A stretch of DNA of 64,000 nt, taken from CAZMNF01 sp964567595 (lineage in GTDB: Bacteria; Bipolaricaulota; Bipolaricaulia; RBG-16-55-9). Of this stretch, positions 52,462 through 61,067 are shown one piece after another. Numbering within the stretch: the first letter of the stretch is position 1; the number at the start of each line of letters is the position of its first letter. The stretch lies in assembly GCA_964567595.1 (NCBI GenBank), contig CAZMNF010000001.1:49232-113231 (forward strand), given 5' to 3'. A model generated the notes under the pieces. It was not told the DNA's origin. It was given only the letters and a program-made list of their open reading frames with translations, and ran no database searches. Made by a program: the position numbers and the translations under genes.

Positions 52462-53625
52462 ATGAGCACGGAGATCGAGCGCTCCCCAGAGATTCAGCCC
52501 TACACGCTGGAGAAGACCGAGCAAGAGGACAAGCTCATCATGAACATGGGCCCGCACCACCCGGCCACGCACGGCGTGTTGCGGCTGGTCTTGACCTTGG
52601 ACGGCGAGGTCGTCAAGCGGGCCCAGCCCGTCGTGGGGTATCTGCACCGCAGCTTCGAGAAGATGGCGGAGCTGAACCGCTATCCGCAGTTCATCGTGGA
52701 GTGCAACCGCGCCGACTACGTGGCGGCCTCCCACTATGAGGCCGCTTATGTGCGCGCCGTCGAGGAGCTGGCCGGGATCGAGCCGACCCCGCGCGGGCAG
52801 TACATGCGCGTGATCGTCAACGAGCTCGATCGCATCCAGAGCCATCTGCTGTGGCTCGGCACCTTCGGCCTCGACATCGGCGCGCTCAACGCCTTCTTCT
52901 ACGCGTTTCGTGAGCGCGAGTTCGTCCTGGAGCTCTTCCAGGAGCTGACCGGCGCGCGCATGCACTACAACTTCCTGCGCTTCGGCGGCGTCAAGGCCGA
53001 CTTCCCGGAGGGATTCGAGGCCAAGGTCCGCGAGGCCTGCGATATTGCCGAGCAGAAGGTCGACGAATACGAGGATTTCCTGTCGGGCAGCGACACGTTC
53101 CTCATGCGGACCCAGGGCGTCGGCGTGCTCACCCAGGAGGAAGCGCTCGAGTGGGGCATCACCGGCCCCAATCTCCGCGCGGTGGGCATCGATCACGACC
53201 TGCGCCGCGACGAGCCCTACTTCGCCTACGGCGACCTTGAGGTCGACGTGCCCACGCGCACCAACGGCGACGCCTACGCCCGCTATGAAGTTCGGCTGGA
53301 TGAGATCCGGGCCTCGGTGAAGCTGGTCCGCCAGGCGCTCGATCGGATGCCGGACGGGCCCGTCGTGCCGCGCGGCCTGGAGAAGGGCTACCAACTGCTC
53401 GTCACGACCGAGGGCGAGCACTACACGCAGATTGAAGGCGCCCGCGGCCCGATCGGCGTCTTCCTCGTCGGCGACGGGACGACGTTCCCCTATCGGGTCA
53501 AGCTGCGCTCGCCGTGTTTCGTCAACCTGGCGATCCTGCCGGAGCTGTTCCGCGACGGGATCATCTCCGACTTGGTCGCGATCAACGGCAGCTTCGACGT
53601 GATCCTGCCGTGCGTCGACCGATGA
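52462..53625 (+). CDS. nuoD: NADH-quinone oxidoreductase subunit D
   Basis: A 387-aa subunit forming the quinone pocket with NuoB. NMGPHHPATHGVLRLVLTLDGE carries the quinone-binding His loop (GPHHPATHG), and GYLHRSFEKMAE, RFGGVKADFPEG and the C-terminal SFDVILPCVDR are typical. Separate from NuoC. ATG 52462 follows the nuoC stop by 2 nt; a GTG at 52453 is possible. The C-terminal cysteine region resembles the ancestral NiFe hydrogenase large subunit. Confidence 0.96.
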   Translation: MSTEIERSPEIQPYTLEKTEQEDKLIMNMGPHHPATHGVLRLVLTLDGEVVKRAQPVVGYLHRSFEKMAELNRYPQFIVECNRADYVAASHYEAAYVRAVEELAGIEPTPRGQYMRVIVNELDRIQSHLLWLGTFGLDIGALNAFFYAFREREFVLELFQELTGARMHYNFLRFGGVKADFPEGFEAKVREACDIAEQKVDEYEDFLSGSDTFLMRTQGVGVLTQEEALEWGITGPNLRAVGIDHDLRRDEPYFAYGDLEVDVPTRTNGDAYARYEVRLDEIRASVKLVRQALDRMPDGPVVPRGLEKGYQLLVTTEGEHYTQIEGARGPIGVFLVGDGTTFPYRVKLRSPCFVNLAILPELFRDGIISDLVAINGSFDVILPCVDR

Positions 53626-53680
53626 GACCCCGAGAGGCGATGGCGATGCGACAGGGACTGAAAGGGACGGTGAACGACCG

Positions 53681-54664
53681 ATGACGCCCGCACAGATCGG
53701 CATTTATGCGGTCGGGTCCGTGGCCCTGATCGGCTTCGTGGCCGGGGCGGGCGGCGTCCTGACCTACGTATTTCGCAAGCTCTTTGCCGACTTCGGCCAG
53801 CGGATCGGCCCCAATCGCGTCGGCCCCTACGGCGTGATCCAGTTCGTCGCCGACGGCGTCAAGCTGATCTCCAAGGAAGACACCATTCCGCGACGCTCGG
53901 AGAAAATCGGCTTCCGGCTGGCGCCCTATTTCATGTTCGTGCCCGCAGTGCTCGCGTTCAGCCCGATTCCCTTCGGCAAGGGATTGTTGATCACCGACGT
54001 CCGGCTCGGGCTGGTGCTCTTGTTCGCGCTGGCCGCGTTCGCGCCGGTGGGGGAGCTCCTGGCGGGCTGGTCGTCCCATAACAAGTACTCGCTGATCGGC
54101 GCGCTGCGCGCCGGCGCCATGGACGTCAGCTACGGGGTGCCGCTCCTGTTCTCCGCGCTATCGGTCATCATGCTGACGGGCTCGGCCAACACGCAGGAGA
54201 TCGTCGAGGCCCAGCGCGGGCTCTGGTACTTTATCCCCCAAATCCTCGGACTGTTTGTCTTCTTCACCGCCCTCGTGGGGAAAGTCGGCGTCATTCCCTT
54301 CGACTTGGCCGAGGCGGAAAGCGAGCTGATCGCCGGATTCATGACCGAATACAGCGGCATGCGCTTTGCGTTCTTCTTTTTGACCATCTTCGCCAACGTC
54401 TTCTTCATCGCGGCGCTGACCGTGACGCTCTACTTCGGCGGCTGGCTCGGCCCATTCGGGTTGGATCTGCCCTGGCAACTGTCGTTCGTCTGGTTCTTCG
54501 CCAAGGCGATCGTGCTCGTGTTCGTGGTCTTCTGGGTCTGGAACAGCCTGCCGCGCGTCCGCATTGATCAATTCTTGAACATCAACTGGAAGTTCCTGTT
54601 TCCGCTCTCGCTCGTCAACCTCGTGTTGACGGCCATTCTCGTTCTGACCGGGGTGATCCAATAA
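53681..54664 (+). CDS. nuoH: NADH-quinone oxidoreductase subunit H
   Basis: A 327-aa membrane subunit with about eight helices linking the arm and the membrane domain. RIGPNRVGPYGVIQFVADGV and KLISKEDTIP are hallmark motifs, with PFDLAEAESELIAGFMTEYS carrying conserved acidic residues near the quinone channel. LPRVRIDQFLNINWKFLFPL ends it. It starts 55 nt after nuoD. Confidence 0.96.
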   Translation: MTPAQIGIYAVGSVALIGFVAGAGGVLTYVFRKLFADFGQRIGPNRVGPYGVIQFVADGVKLISKEDTIPRRSEKIGFRLAPYFMFVPAVLAFSPIPFGKGLLITDVRLGLVLLFALAAFAPVGELLAGWSSHNKYSLIGALRAGAMDVSYGVPLLFSALSVIMLTGSANTQEIVEAQRGLWYFIPQILGLFVFFTALVGKVGVIPFDLAEAESELIAGFMTEYSGMRFAFFFLTIFANVFFIAALTVTLYFGGWLGPFGLDLPWQLSFVWFFAKAIVLVFVVFWVWNSLPRVRIDQFLNINWKFLFPLSLVNLVLTAILVLTGVIQ

Positions 54665-55161
54665 TGATTGTCGGCGCCCTTCGTGGCATGGCCGTGACGT
54701 TGACAAACTTCTTCCGTCGTTCTGTGGTTGTCCAGTATCCCGAAGAGCGCCCCCATCTGCCGGAGCGCTTCCGGGGGCGGCTGTTTCTCGACGCCGACAT
54801 TTGCACGGGCTGTCTCATGTGCGAGCAGGCCTGTCCGAATGGGGCGCTCAAGATGGTTCCCTGGGAGCCCATCGACAACACCGCCAACCCGCAGGACCGC
54901 GAGGCCAACCTCTATCCGCAAGTCGATGTCGCCATGTGCACCTACTGCGGCTGGTGCGAGGAGGTCTGCCCCACCAGCGCCATCCGCCACACGACCCAGT
55001 TCGAGCTCTCCAAGTACGAACGCGACAACTTCGACTACAACCCGGCGATGCTCGGCCATCGTGAGGAGGAGATCTGGGAGGCCCCGGTGCCGCCTCAGAC
55101 GCCTCCGCCCCAGCCCAGCGAGGACGGGACGCCGCTCGCCGAGACAGGAGAACGGTCATGA
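54664..55161 (+). CDS. nuoI: NADH-quinone oxidoreductase subunit I
   Basis: A 165-aa 2[4Fe-4S] ferredoxin-like subunit with clusters N6a and N6b: CTGCLMCEQACP and CTYCGWCEEVCP. It passes electrons to NuoB. Without NuoEFG this is the natural docking point for ferredoxin, as proposed for cyanobacterial NDH-1 (established idea, inferred here). A Pro-rich C-terminal tail (PVPPQTPPPQPSED) follows. The ATG overlaps the nuoH stop by one base. Confidence 0.96.
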   Translation: MIVGALRGMAVTLTNFFRRSVVVQYPEERPHLPERFRGRLFLDADICTGCLMCEQACPNGALKMVPWEPIDNTANPQDREANLYPQVDVAMCTYCGWCEEVCPTSAIRHTTQFELSKYERDNFDYNPAMLGHREEEIWEAPVPPQTPPPQPSEDGTPLAETGERS

Positions 55162-55406
55162 TCGTCTTCGCAGTTCTGGCGATCGCGTTGGTGGTAACCG
55201 CGGTCATGGCCATCCACGTCGAGAAGCTGACCTACGCAGCGCTGTGGCTAGCCGGCACGCTCGGCGTCGTGGCGTCGCTGTTTTTGACGCTCGGCGCGGA
55301 GTTCCTGGCGGTGGTCCAGTTGCTCGTCTACGCCGGCGCGGTCGTGACGCTCATTCTCTTCGCCATCATGTTCGCCAATCGCGAAGCCGAGGAGGGGGAG
55401 AGCTGA
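55158..55406 (+). CDS. nuoJ1: NADH-quinone oxidoreductase subunit J, N-terminal part
   Basis: An 82-aa membrane protein equal to the first half of NuoJ: three helices including FLAVVQLLVYAGAVVTLILF, the conserved pi-bulge helix of NuoJ. It ends ANREAEEGES with a TGA and one base later the second half begins. The start overlaps nuoI by 4 nt. Confidence 0.9.
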   Translation: MIVFAVLAIALVVTAVMAIHVEKLTYAALWLAGTLGVVASLFLTLGAEFLAVVQLLVYAGAVVTLILFAIMFANREAEEGES

Positions 55407-55407
55407 C

Positions 55408-55638
55408 ATGCGACGCGCGCTCGCCGGCCTCGCCGCCGGCCTGTTTGCGATCATCCTGGTGGTCCTGATTCTGGCGCCGGAGGCTTGGCAGAGTGCCCCT
55501 CTCGGCGCCGAAAACTTTAAGGCGATCGGAGACGTCCTCTTTGGGCCCTATCTGCTGGCGTTCGAGATCGTGTCGGTGTTGCTCGTGGCCGCCTTGGTCG
55601 GGGCGCTCTATCTCGCGTGGAAGGGGGCCTCATCGTGA
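55408..55638 (+). CDS. nuoJ2: NADH-quinone oxidoreductase subunit J, C-terminal part
   Basis: A 76-aa membrane protein matching the second half of NuoJ: an N-terminal helix, then NFKAIGDVLFGPYLLAFEIV and SVLLVAALVGALYLAWK. It starts at its own ATG 1 nt after nuoJ1's stop. The clean stop-start junction argues for a true two-gene arrangement, as in archaeal Fpo operons, rather than a recent frameshift. Confidence 0.88.
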   Translation: MRRALAGLAAGLFAIILVVLILAPEAWQSAPLGAENFKAIGDVLFGPYLLAFEIVSVLLVAALVGALYLAWKGASS

Positions 55639-55937
55639 TGTCGATATCCGCCTATCTCGCGCTCAGCGCGCTGCTCTTTGCCATCGGCACATACGGGCTG
55701 TTGGTCTCCCGCAACGGCATCCGGATCCTGATCTGCGTGGAGCTGCTCCTGAACGCCGCCAACATCAACCTCGTGGCGTTCGCGGCGTTCCACGAGCACG
55801 CGCTCGGCTACGTCTTCGCGCTGTTCTCCATTGCGCTGGCGGCAGCGGAAGCCGCCGTGGGATTGTCGATCTTCATCGCGCTGTTCCGGCTTCGAAAGAA
55901 CATCGACGTGAGCCTGCTTACGACCTTGAGGGGCTGA
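55638..55937 (+). CDS. nuoK: NADH-quinone oxidoreductase subunit K
   Basis: A 99-aa protein of three helices. The buried Glu residues that carry protons are visible in LICVELLLNAANINLVAF and ALAAAEAAVGLSIFIALFR. ATG 55638 overlaps the nuoJ2 stop (TGATG), with AAGGGGG upstream; GTG 55635 is also possible. Confidence 0.95.
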   Translation: MSISAYLALSALLFAIGTYGLLVSRNGIRILICVELLLNAANINLVAFAAFHEHALGYVFALFSIALAAAEAAVGLSIFIALFRLRKNIDVSLLTTLRG

Positions 55938-55941
55938 TGAG

Positions 55942-57858
55942 ATGAGCTATCAACTTGCCTGGCTGATTCCGGCGATTCCCCTGGCGGCAGCGTTCGTCAT
56001 CGCCGTGTTGGGGCCGCGTCTGCGCGACGGCGGCGGCTGGCTGGCCGTGGTCGCGGGCGGCCTGTCCGTGGTCATCGCGTTGCCCTTGGGCTGGCAGGCG
56101 CTGCACAGTGAAGAAGCCTTCCATCAGACGTTCACCTGGTTCAGCGCCGGGGACTTGCAACTGAACGTCGGCATTTACCTCGACCACTTGGCGGCCCTGT
56201 TGATGATGGTCGTCAGCTTCGTCAGCTTCCTCATCCTCGTCTACTCCATCAGCTACATGAGCCACGAGGGCAAGCGCCGCCCGCGCTACTTCGCCGAGGT
56301 CTCGCTGTTCATCGGCGCCATGCTCGGCGTCGTGCTGGCCGACAACTATCTCGAAGTCTACGTCTTCTGGGAGCTGGTGGGGCTCTGTTCGTATCTGCTC
56401 ATCGGGTTCTGGTACGAGCGTCCGTCGGCGTCGGCCGCCGCCATCAAGGCGTTTCTCGTCACGCGCGTGGGCGATCTCTTCTTCCTGCTCGGGTTGGTCG
56501 TGCTGCTCGTGCAGTTCCAGACGCTGCAGTTCGACGAGCTGTTCACCATGACCGTCCCGCCGGATCAGATGTGGGCCATTGGTCTCGCTGGCTTGTTTAT
56601 CTTCGGCGGCGCGGTTGGAAAATCCGCACAGTTCCCGCTGCACATCTGGCTGCCCGACGCCATGGAGGGTCCCACGACCGTCTCGGCGCTCATCCACGCG
56701 GCCGCGATGGTCAAAGCCGGCGTCTATCTCGTCGCGCGCACCATGCCCTTGCTCGTCATGATGAGCGGCAACCTCGTCTTCATCGCGCTGATCGGCGGCT
56801 TCACCGCCATCATGGCGGCGGTATTGGCGACGATGAAGAACGACATCAAGCGCGTGCTCGCCTACTCCACGATCTCGCAGCTGGGCTACATGTTCCTGGG
56901 CCTCGGCGTCGGCGGGCTCGCGTACGCCGTTCACGACCACGAGGCCACGGGCTACACCGCCGGGCTGTTCCACCTCATGAACCACGCGTTCTTTAAGGCC
57001 CTGCTCTTCCTCTGCGCCGGGTCGGTGATGCACGCCATGAGCGAGCGGACGGATATGCGACGAATGGGGCAGCTCTGGCCGAAGCTCAAGATCACGGGGA
57101 CCGCCATGCTCGTGGGGGCGCTCTCCAACGCCGGTATCCCGCCGACGAGCGGCTTCTGGAGCAAGGACGAAATTCTGGCGTCGGCGCTGACCACCGCCAA
57201 CGGGAACTTCCTGGTGACCCTGGCCTGGGTCTTCGGCTTCATCACTGTCTTCCTCACGTCCTTCTATCTCTTCCGACTCTGGTTCATGACGTTCGCGGGG
57301 ACCAAGCGTTGGGACCCCGACGTCCACCCGCACGAGTCGCCCCCGCTCATGACGTGGCCGCTCATCATTCTGGCGATCTTCGCCTTCGGCTCCGGCTTTC
57401 TCGTCTTCGCCGGATTTGGGAGCTTCATCGCCTTCGGCGAGCCGCACGCGGTCGCGCCGGGCGCGTATCTGGCGCAAACCTTCGGCAATCCGTGGGCACT
57501 GCTGTCGATCGCCTTGGCGCTGGGCGGGATCGGCCTCGCCTATCTGATCTATCACCGCGGCATGGACGTCTCGCGCTACCGCACCGCCGCGGGCGCGGCG
57601 TGCTATCGCGTGCTCGATCGGAACTACTACCTCGACGACGTCGCCAACGGGCTGGCCGGCAAGGTCACGGTCGGCTTGGCCAAGGGCGTCGACTTTGTCG
57701 ACCGACGCGGCGTGGACGGGATCATCAACGGGGTCGCCCTGGGCAGCGCGCGGCTCGGCACGCGCTTACGGCATACGGCCACCGGCTTGGTCAGCGACTA
57801 CGCGGGCTGGGTGCTCGCCGGGGTCATCGTCCTCATGGTCGTCTTCATCTGGAGGTAA
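55942..57858 (+). CDS. nuoL: NADH-quinone oxidoreductase subunit L
   Basis: A 638-aa antiporter-like proton-pumping subunit with about 16 helices and the long lateral C-terminal helix. Key motifs are YVFWELVGLCSYLLIGFWYE, KSAQFPLHIWLPDAMEGPTT, LIHAAAMVKAGVYL and KNDIKRVLAYSTISQLGYMF, containing the conserved Glu and Lys residues. It starts 4 nt after nuoK. Confidence 0.96.
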   Translation: MSYQLAWLIPAIPLAAAFVIAVLGPRLRDGGGWLAVVAGGLSVVIALPLGWQALHSEEAFHQTFTWFSAGDLQLNVGIYLDHLAALLMMVVSFVSFLILVYSISYMSHEGKRRPRYFAEVSLFIGAMLGVVLADNYLEVYVFWELVGLCSYLLIGFWYERPSASAAAIKAFLVTRVGDLFFLLGLVVLLVQFQTLQFDELFTMTVPPDQMWAIGLAGLFIFGGAVGKSAQFPLHIWLPDAMEGPTTVSALIHAAAMVKAGVYLVARTMPLLVMMSGNLVFIALIGGFTAIMAAVLATMKNDIKRVLAYSTISQLGYMFLGLGVGGLAYAVHDHEATGYTAGLFHLMNHAFFKALLFLCAGSVMHAMSERTDMRRMGQLWPKLKITGTAMLVGALSNAGIPPTSGFWSKDEILASALTTANGNFLVTLAWVFGFITVFLTSFYLFRLWFMTFAGTKRWDPDVHPHESPPLMTWPLIILAIFAFGSGFLVFAGFGSFIAFGEPHAVAPGAYLAQTFGNPWALLSIALALGGIGLAYLIYHRGMDVSRYRTAAGAACYRVLDRNYYLDDVANGLAGKVTVGLAKGVDFVDRRGVDGIINGVALGSARLGTRLRHTATGLVSDYAGWVLAGVIVLMVVFIWR

Positions 57859-57864
57859 CGTCCA

Positions 57865-59331
57865 ATGGGTCTCGTGACATGGATGCTGCTAACCTCGCTC
57901 TTCGGCGCCCTCATCCTCTGGGTCGTCCGGGCCGACGCCGTCAAGCCGATCGCGCTGGCGCTTGCCGTCGTCGTCTTTGTGCTGGCGACGCTGGCGGCGC
58001 TGTCGTTCCACCCGGGCGCGCCCGGCTATCAGTTCGTCGACGAGGCCTCCTGGGTGCCGCAGATCGGCGTCCAGTACAAGGTCGGCCTCGACGGCATCAG
58101 CCTGCCCATGGTCTGGCTGACGGCGCTGCTGACGCTTTTGGTCGTCGTGTTCTCCTGGAACATCGCCGACCGGGCGTACTACGCGCTCTTCTTCCTGTTG
58201 CAACTGGCCGTGATCGGCGTTTTCACCGCGCTTGACCTCTTTCTGTTCTACGTCTTCTGGGAGCTGGTGCTGGTGCCGATGTACTTCATCATTCGCGGCT
58301 GGGGCGGCGAACGCAAGGAATATGCCGCGATCAAGTTCTTCGTCTACACGTTCACCGCCAGCCTGGTGATGCTCGTCGGCATCATGGCGCTCTATTTCTC
58401 AACGGGCGCGCAGACGTTTGACATCACCCAATTGGCTGGAATGGCACCGGACCTGGCGCGCAACGCTCAGATCTGGATCTTTGCGGCACTGTTCATCGGA
58501 TTTCTCGTCAAGATGCCGCAGATCCCCGTCCACACCTGGCTTCCCGACGCCCACGTCCAGGCGCCCACGGGCGGCTCGGTCATCCTGGCCGGCGTCTTGC
58601 TGAAGCTGGGCTCCTACGGGCTGATCCGGGTGTCGCTGCCGCTGCTGCCCGAGGGCGCGCAGGCCTTCGTGCCGGTGATGGTCGTCTTGGGCGTACTCAG
58701 CATCCTCTACGCCGCGCTCGTCTGTCTGGCGCAGCGCGATCTCAAACGCCTGGTCGCCTATTCGAGCATCAGCCACATGGGGATGGTGCTGCTCGGCACG
58801 GCCGTGTTGGGCCAGGCCGGGATCACCGCCGCCGTCTACATGATGTTCGCGCACGGGCTCATCAGCGGGCTCTTGTTCATGATCGTCGGCGCGATCCACC
58901 ACGGCGCCGGGACGCGCGAGATCCCGAACCTGGGCGGCCTGGCGCTCACGGCACCCAAGGCCGGGATGATCATCATGGCCGGCGCGCTGGCGTCGTTGGG
59001 CCTGCCGGGCATGGTCCAGTTCGTCGCCGAGTTCACGGTGTTCGTGTCGGCGTTCGCGGCCTTCGGCTGGTGGATCCTGCTGCCCGTGCTCACGGTGGTG
59101 CTGACGGCCGGGTATTATCTCTGGGCGCTCAAACGGAGCATGTTCGGGCAACTGGCGCCGATGGCCGAGGCGGCCCACGACGTCAAGTCGTACGAGTTCT
59201 GGCCCATGATGGCGCTGGTGGCGCTGATCATCGTCTTCGGCGTCGTCCCGGCCGTCTGGATGGGACCGATCGACGCCGCCGTCGCGCAGAACGTGCTTGA
59301 GCCGATCTTGACGCTAGGGGTGAGACCGTGA
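57865..59331 (+). CDS. nuoM: NADH-quinone oxidoreductase subunit M
   Basis: A 488-aa proton-pumping subunit. FYVFWELVLVPMYFIIRGWG carries the conserved Glu, VKMPQIPVHTWLPDAHVQAP the Lys region, and LKRLVAYSSISHMGMVLLG the second Lys. It starts 6 nt after nuoL and its stop overlaps the nuoN GTG. Confidence 0.96.
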   Translation: MGLVTWMLLTSLFGALILWVVRADAVKPIALALAVVVFVLATLAALSFHPGAPGYQFVDEASWVPQIGVQYKVGLDGISLPMVWLTALLTLLVVVFSWNIADRAYYALFFLLQLAVIGVFTALDLFLFYVFWELVLVPMYFIIRGWGGERKEYAAIKFFVYTFTASLVMLVGIMALYFSTGAQTFDITQLAGMAPDLARNAQIWIFAALFIGFLVKMPQIPVHTWLPDAHVQAPTGGSVILAGVLLKLGSYGLIRVSLPLLPEGAQAFVPVMVVLGVLSILYAALVCLAQRDLKRLVAYSSISHMGMVLLGTAVLGQAGITAAVYMMFAHGLISGLLFMIVGAIHHGAGTREIPNLGGLALTAPKAGMIIMAGALASLGLPGMVQFVAEFTVFVSAFAAFGWWILLPVLTVVLTAGYYLWALKRSMFGQLAPMAEAAHDVKSYEFWPMMALVALIIVFGVVPAVWMGPIDAAVAQNVLEPILTLGVRP

Positions 59332-60758
59332 CCGCCTACGACCTTCTCGGGATCCTGCCCGAGCTGATCCTCGTCGTCACCGCGTTTGCCATTCTGCTGA
59401 CGCGCCGCGTGGAGCAGGAGTTGGCGCTCTTCGGCTTGGTGTTGGCGCTCGCCAGCCTGACCGTGATCCCGCAGGAGACGTTCTTCTTCGGCACGATCGC
59501 CATCGACGCCTTCGCGCTGGCATTCATGGCGCTCTTCCTCGGCATGGCTGTCTTAGTGGGGCTCGGCTCCACCGAGCGCGTCCACGCCGATCGGGCCAAG
59601 GAGTACTACGCGCTCCTGCTCTTCGCCACCGTCGGGATGCTCGGCGTGGCGGGCTCCACGGATCTGATCACGCTCTTCGTCAGCTTCGAGCTGTCCAGTC
59701 TGTCCACCTACGCATTGGTCGCGTATACGAAACAGAGAGAAGCTTCGGTCGAGGCGGCCACAAAATTCTTCGTCATCGGGGCGTTCAGCAGCGCGCTGGC
59801 GCTCTACGGCATTTCACTATTGTACGGCGTCTCGGGCACGACGACGATCAGTGAGCTGGCCACCAACGTCGAGGCATCCGGCTTGACATCCGTCTTTCAG
59901 ATCGGCGTCGTGCTGGTCCTGGCCGGCTTCGGCTTCAAGATCACGGTGATCCCGTTCCACCTCTGGGCGCCGGACACCTACGAGGGCGCGCCGACGCCCA
60001 TCACCGCCCTCTTAGCAACGGGCTCCAAAAAAATGGGCTTCGCCGTGCTGTTGAAGATCTTCTTCCTGGGACTCATCGCCATGAAGATGCAGTGGGCGCC
60101 GATCTTCGGCGTGCTGGCCGTGCTGACGATGACGATGGGCAACCTGATGGCGCTCGCGCAGTCGAGCGTCAAGCGGATGCTGGCCTATTCCTCGATCGCC
60201 CAGGCCGGCTACATCCTGATTGCGTTTGCCGTGGCGACGCCGTATGGCCTGGCAGGCGGGCTGTTCCACATCGTCACGCACTCGGTCATGACCGTGGGAG
60301 CGTTCTTGGTGGTTGCGGCGGTGAGTGGGGTCGAGCGCGACGACTTCCCCTTGTTTGCTGGCCTGTCGCAGCGCCAGCCGTTCTTGGCCGTGTCGATGGC
60401 CGTGTTCATGATCTCCTTGGCCGGCATTCCGCCGCTGGTCGGGTTCCAGAGCAAGTTCGTGCTCTTCTCCAGCGCGGTCCAGACCGGCATCGAGGGGCCG
60501 TCCTGGCTGGTCTGGCTGGCGATCTTCGGCGTGCTCAACTCGGCGCTGTCCCTCGGCTACTACGCCCGCGTCCTGAAGGCCATGTACTTCACCGAGGTCG
60601 CCCCACAGTTCGCCAGCAATCCGCACCCGAAGCGCTTGACGGTTCCCGTGCCTCTGTTGGCCTCCATCGCCGTGGCGCTGGCGTTCGTGATCGGGTTCGG
60701 GCTCTTCCCGGCGCCGATCCTCGACGCGCTGTTGAGCGTGGCGGGGACGTTGCTGTAG
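59328..60758 (+). CDS. nuoN: NADH-quinone oxidoreductase subunit N
   Basis: A 476-aa proton-pumping subunit. TLFVSFELSSLSTYALVAY, VIPFHLWAPDTYEGAPTPIT and SVKRMLAYSSIAQAGYILI are the family motifs. Translation starts at a GTG overlapping nuoM by 4 nt. It is the last nuo gene; no nuoE, nuoF or nuoG follows within the window. Confidence 0.96.
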   Translation: MTAYDLLGILPELILVVTAFAILLTRRVEQELALFGLVLALASLTVIPQETFFFGTIAIDAFALAFMALFLGMAVLVGLGSTERVHADRAKEYYALLLFATVGMLGVAGSTDLITLFVSFELSSLSTYALVAYTKQREASVEAATKFFVIGAFSSALALYGISLLYGVSGTTTISELATNVEASGLTSVFQIGVVLVLAGFGFKITVIPFHLWAPDTYEGAPTPITALLATGSKKMGFAVLLKIFFLGLIAMKMQWAPIFGVLAVLTMTMGNLMALAQSSVKRMLAYSSIAQAGYILIAFAVATPYGLAGGLFHIVTHSVMTVGAFLVVAAVSGVERDDFPLFAGLSQRQPFLAVSMAVFMISLAGIPPLVGFQSKFVLFSSAVQTGIEGPSWLVWLAIFGVLNSALSLGYYARVLKAMYFTEVAPQFASNPHPKRLTVPVPLLASIAVALAFVIGFGLFPAPILDALLSVAGTLL

Positions 60759-61067
60759 CTCGATCTCTCGCTGTGGCAATGCTTGTAGGCACACCCTTTT
60801 CCAGATGGCCTGCCAAAGGGCCGACCGTGGTCGAGTCGGTACCAATGTGGTTGGCAACCGCTGATCATGACGGACCTGAACTAGTCGGCGAATTAAGATC
60901 GAGTCAACATGGATCCATCCGTCGTCAGCTTGGCGCTTCACTGTGCCGTAGCGACGGGCTATTGCTCGACTGGAGCCCACGCCCCGTGCCAGTTGCGCTG
61001 ACCTGTGCCAGCGTTTATCATAACGTATCCTTGTGTACATCCCGTTTGCGGGCATGAAGGGAGCGCC
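60759..61067. other. 309-bp gap between nuoN and pntAA
   Basis: It holds a promoter at 60993-61021 and a weak CCCTTT/AAAGGG stem near 60794-60820. I see no gene or other repeat in it. Confidence 0.5.
60993..61021 (+). promoter_or_regulatory. Promoter of the pnt operon
   Basis: TTGCGC (60993-60998), 17-bp spacer, TATCAT (61016-61021), leaving a leader of about 40 nt. Confidence 0.6.

Noticed and set aside
55400..55412. Frameshift sequencing error splitting nuoJ
   Set aside because: The junction is a clean TGA-C-ATG with sensible ends on both halves, and both proteins look complete. Still listed for read-level checking.
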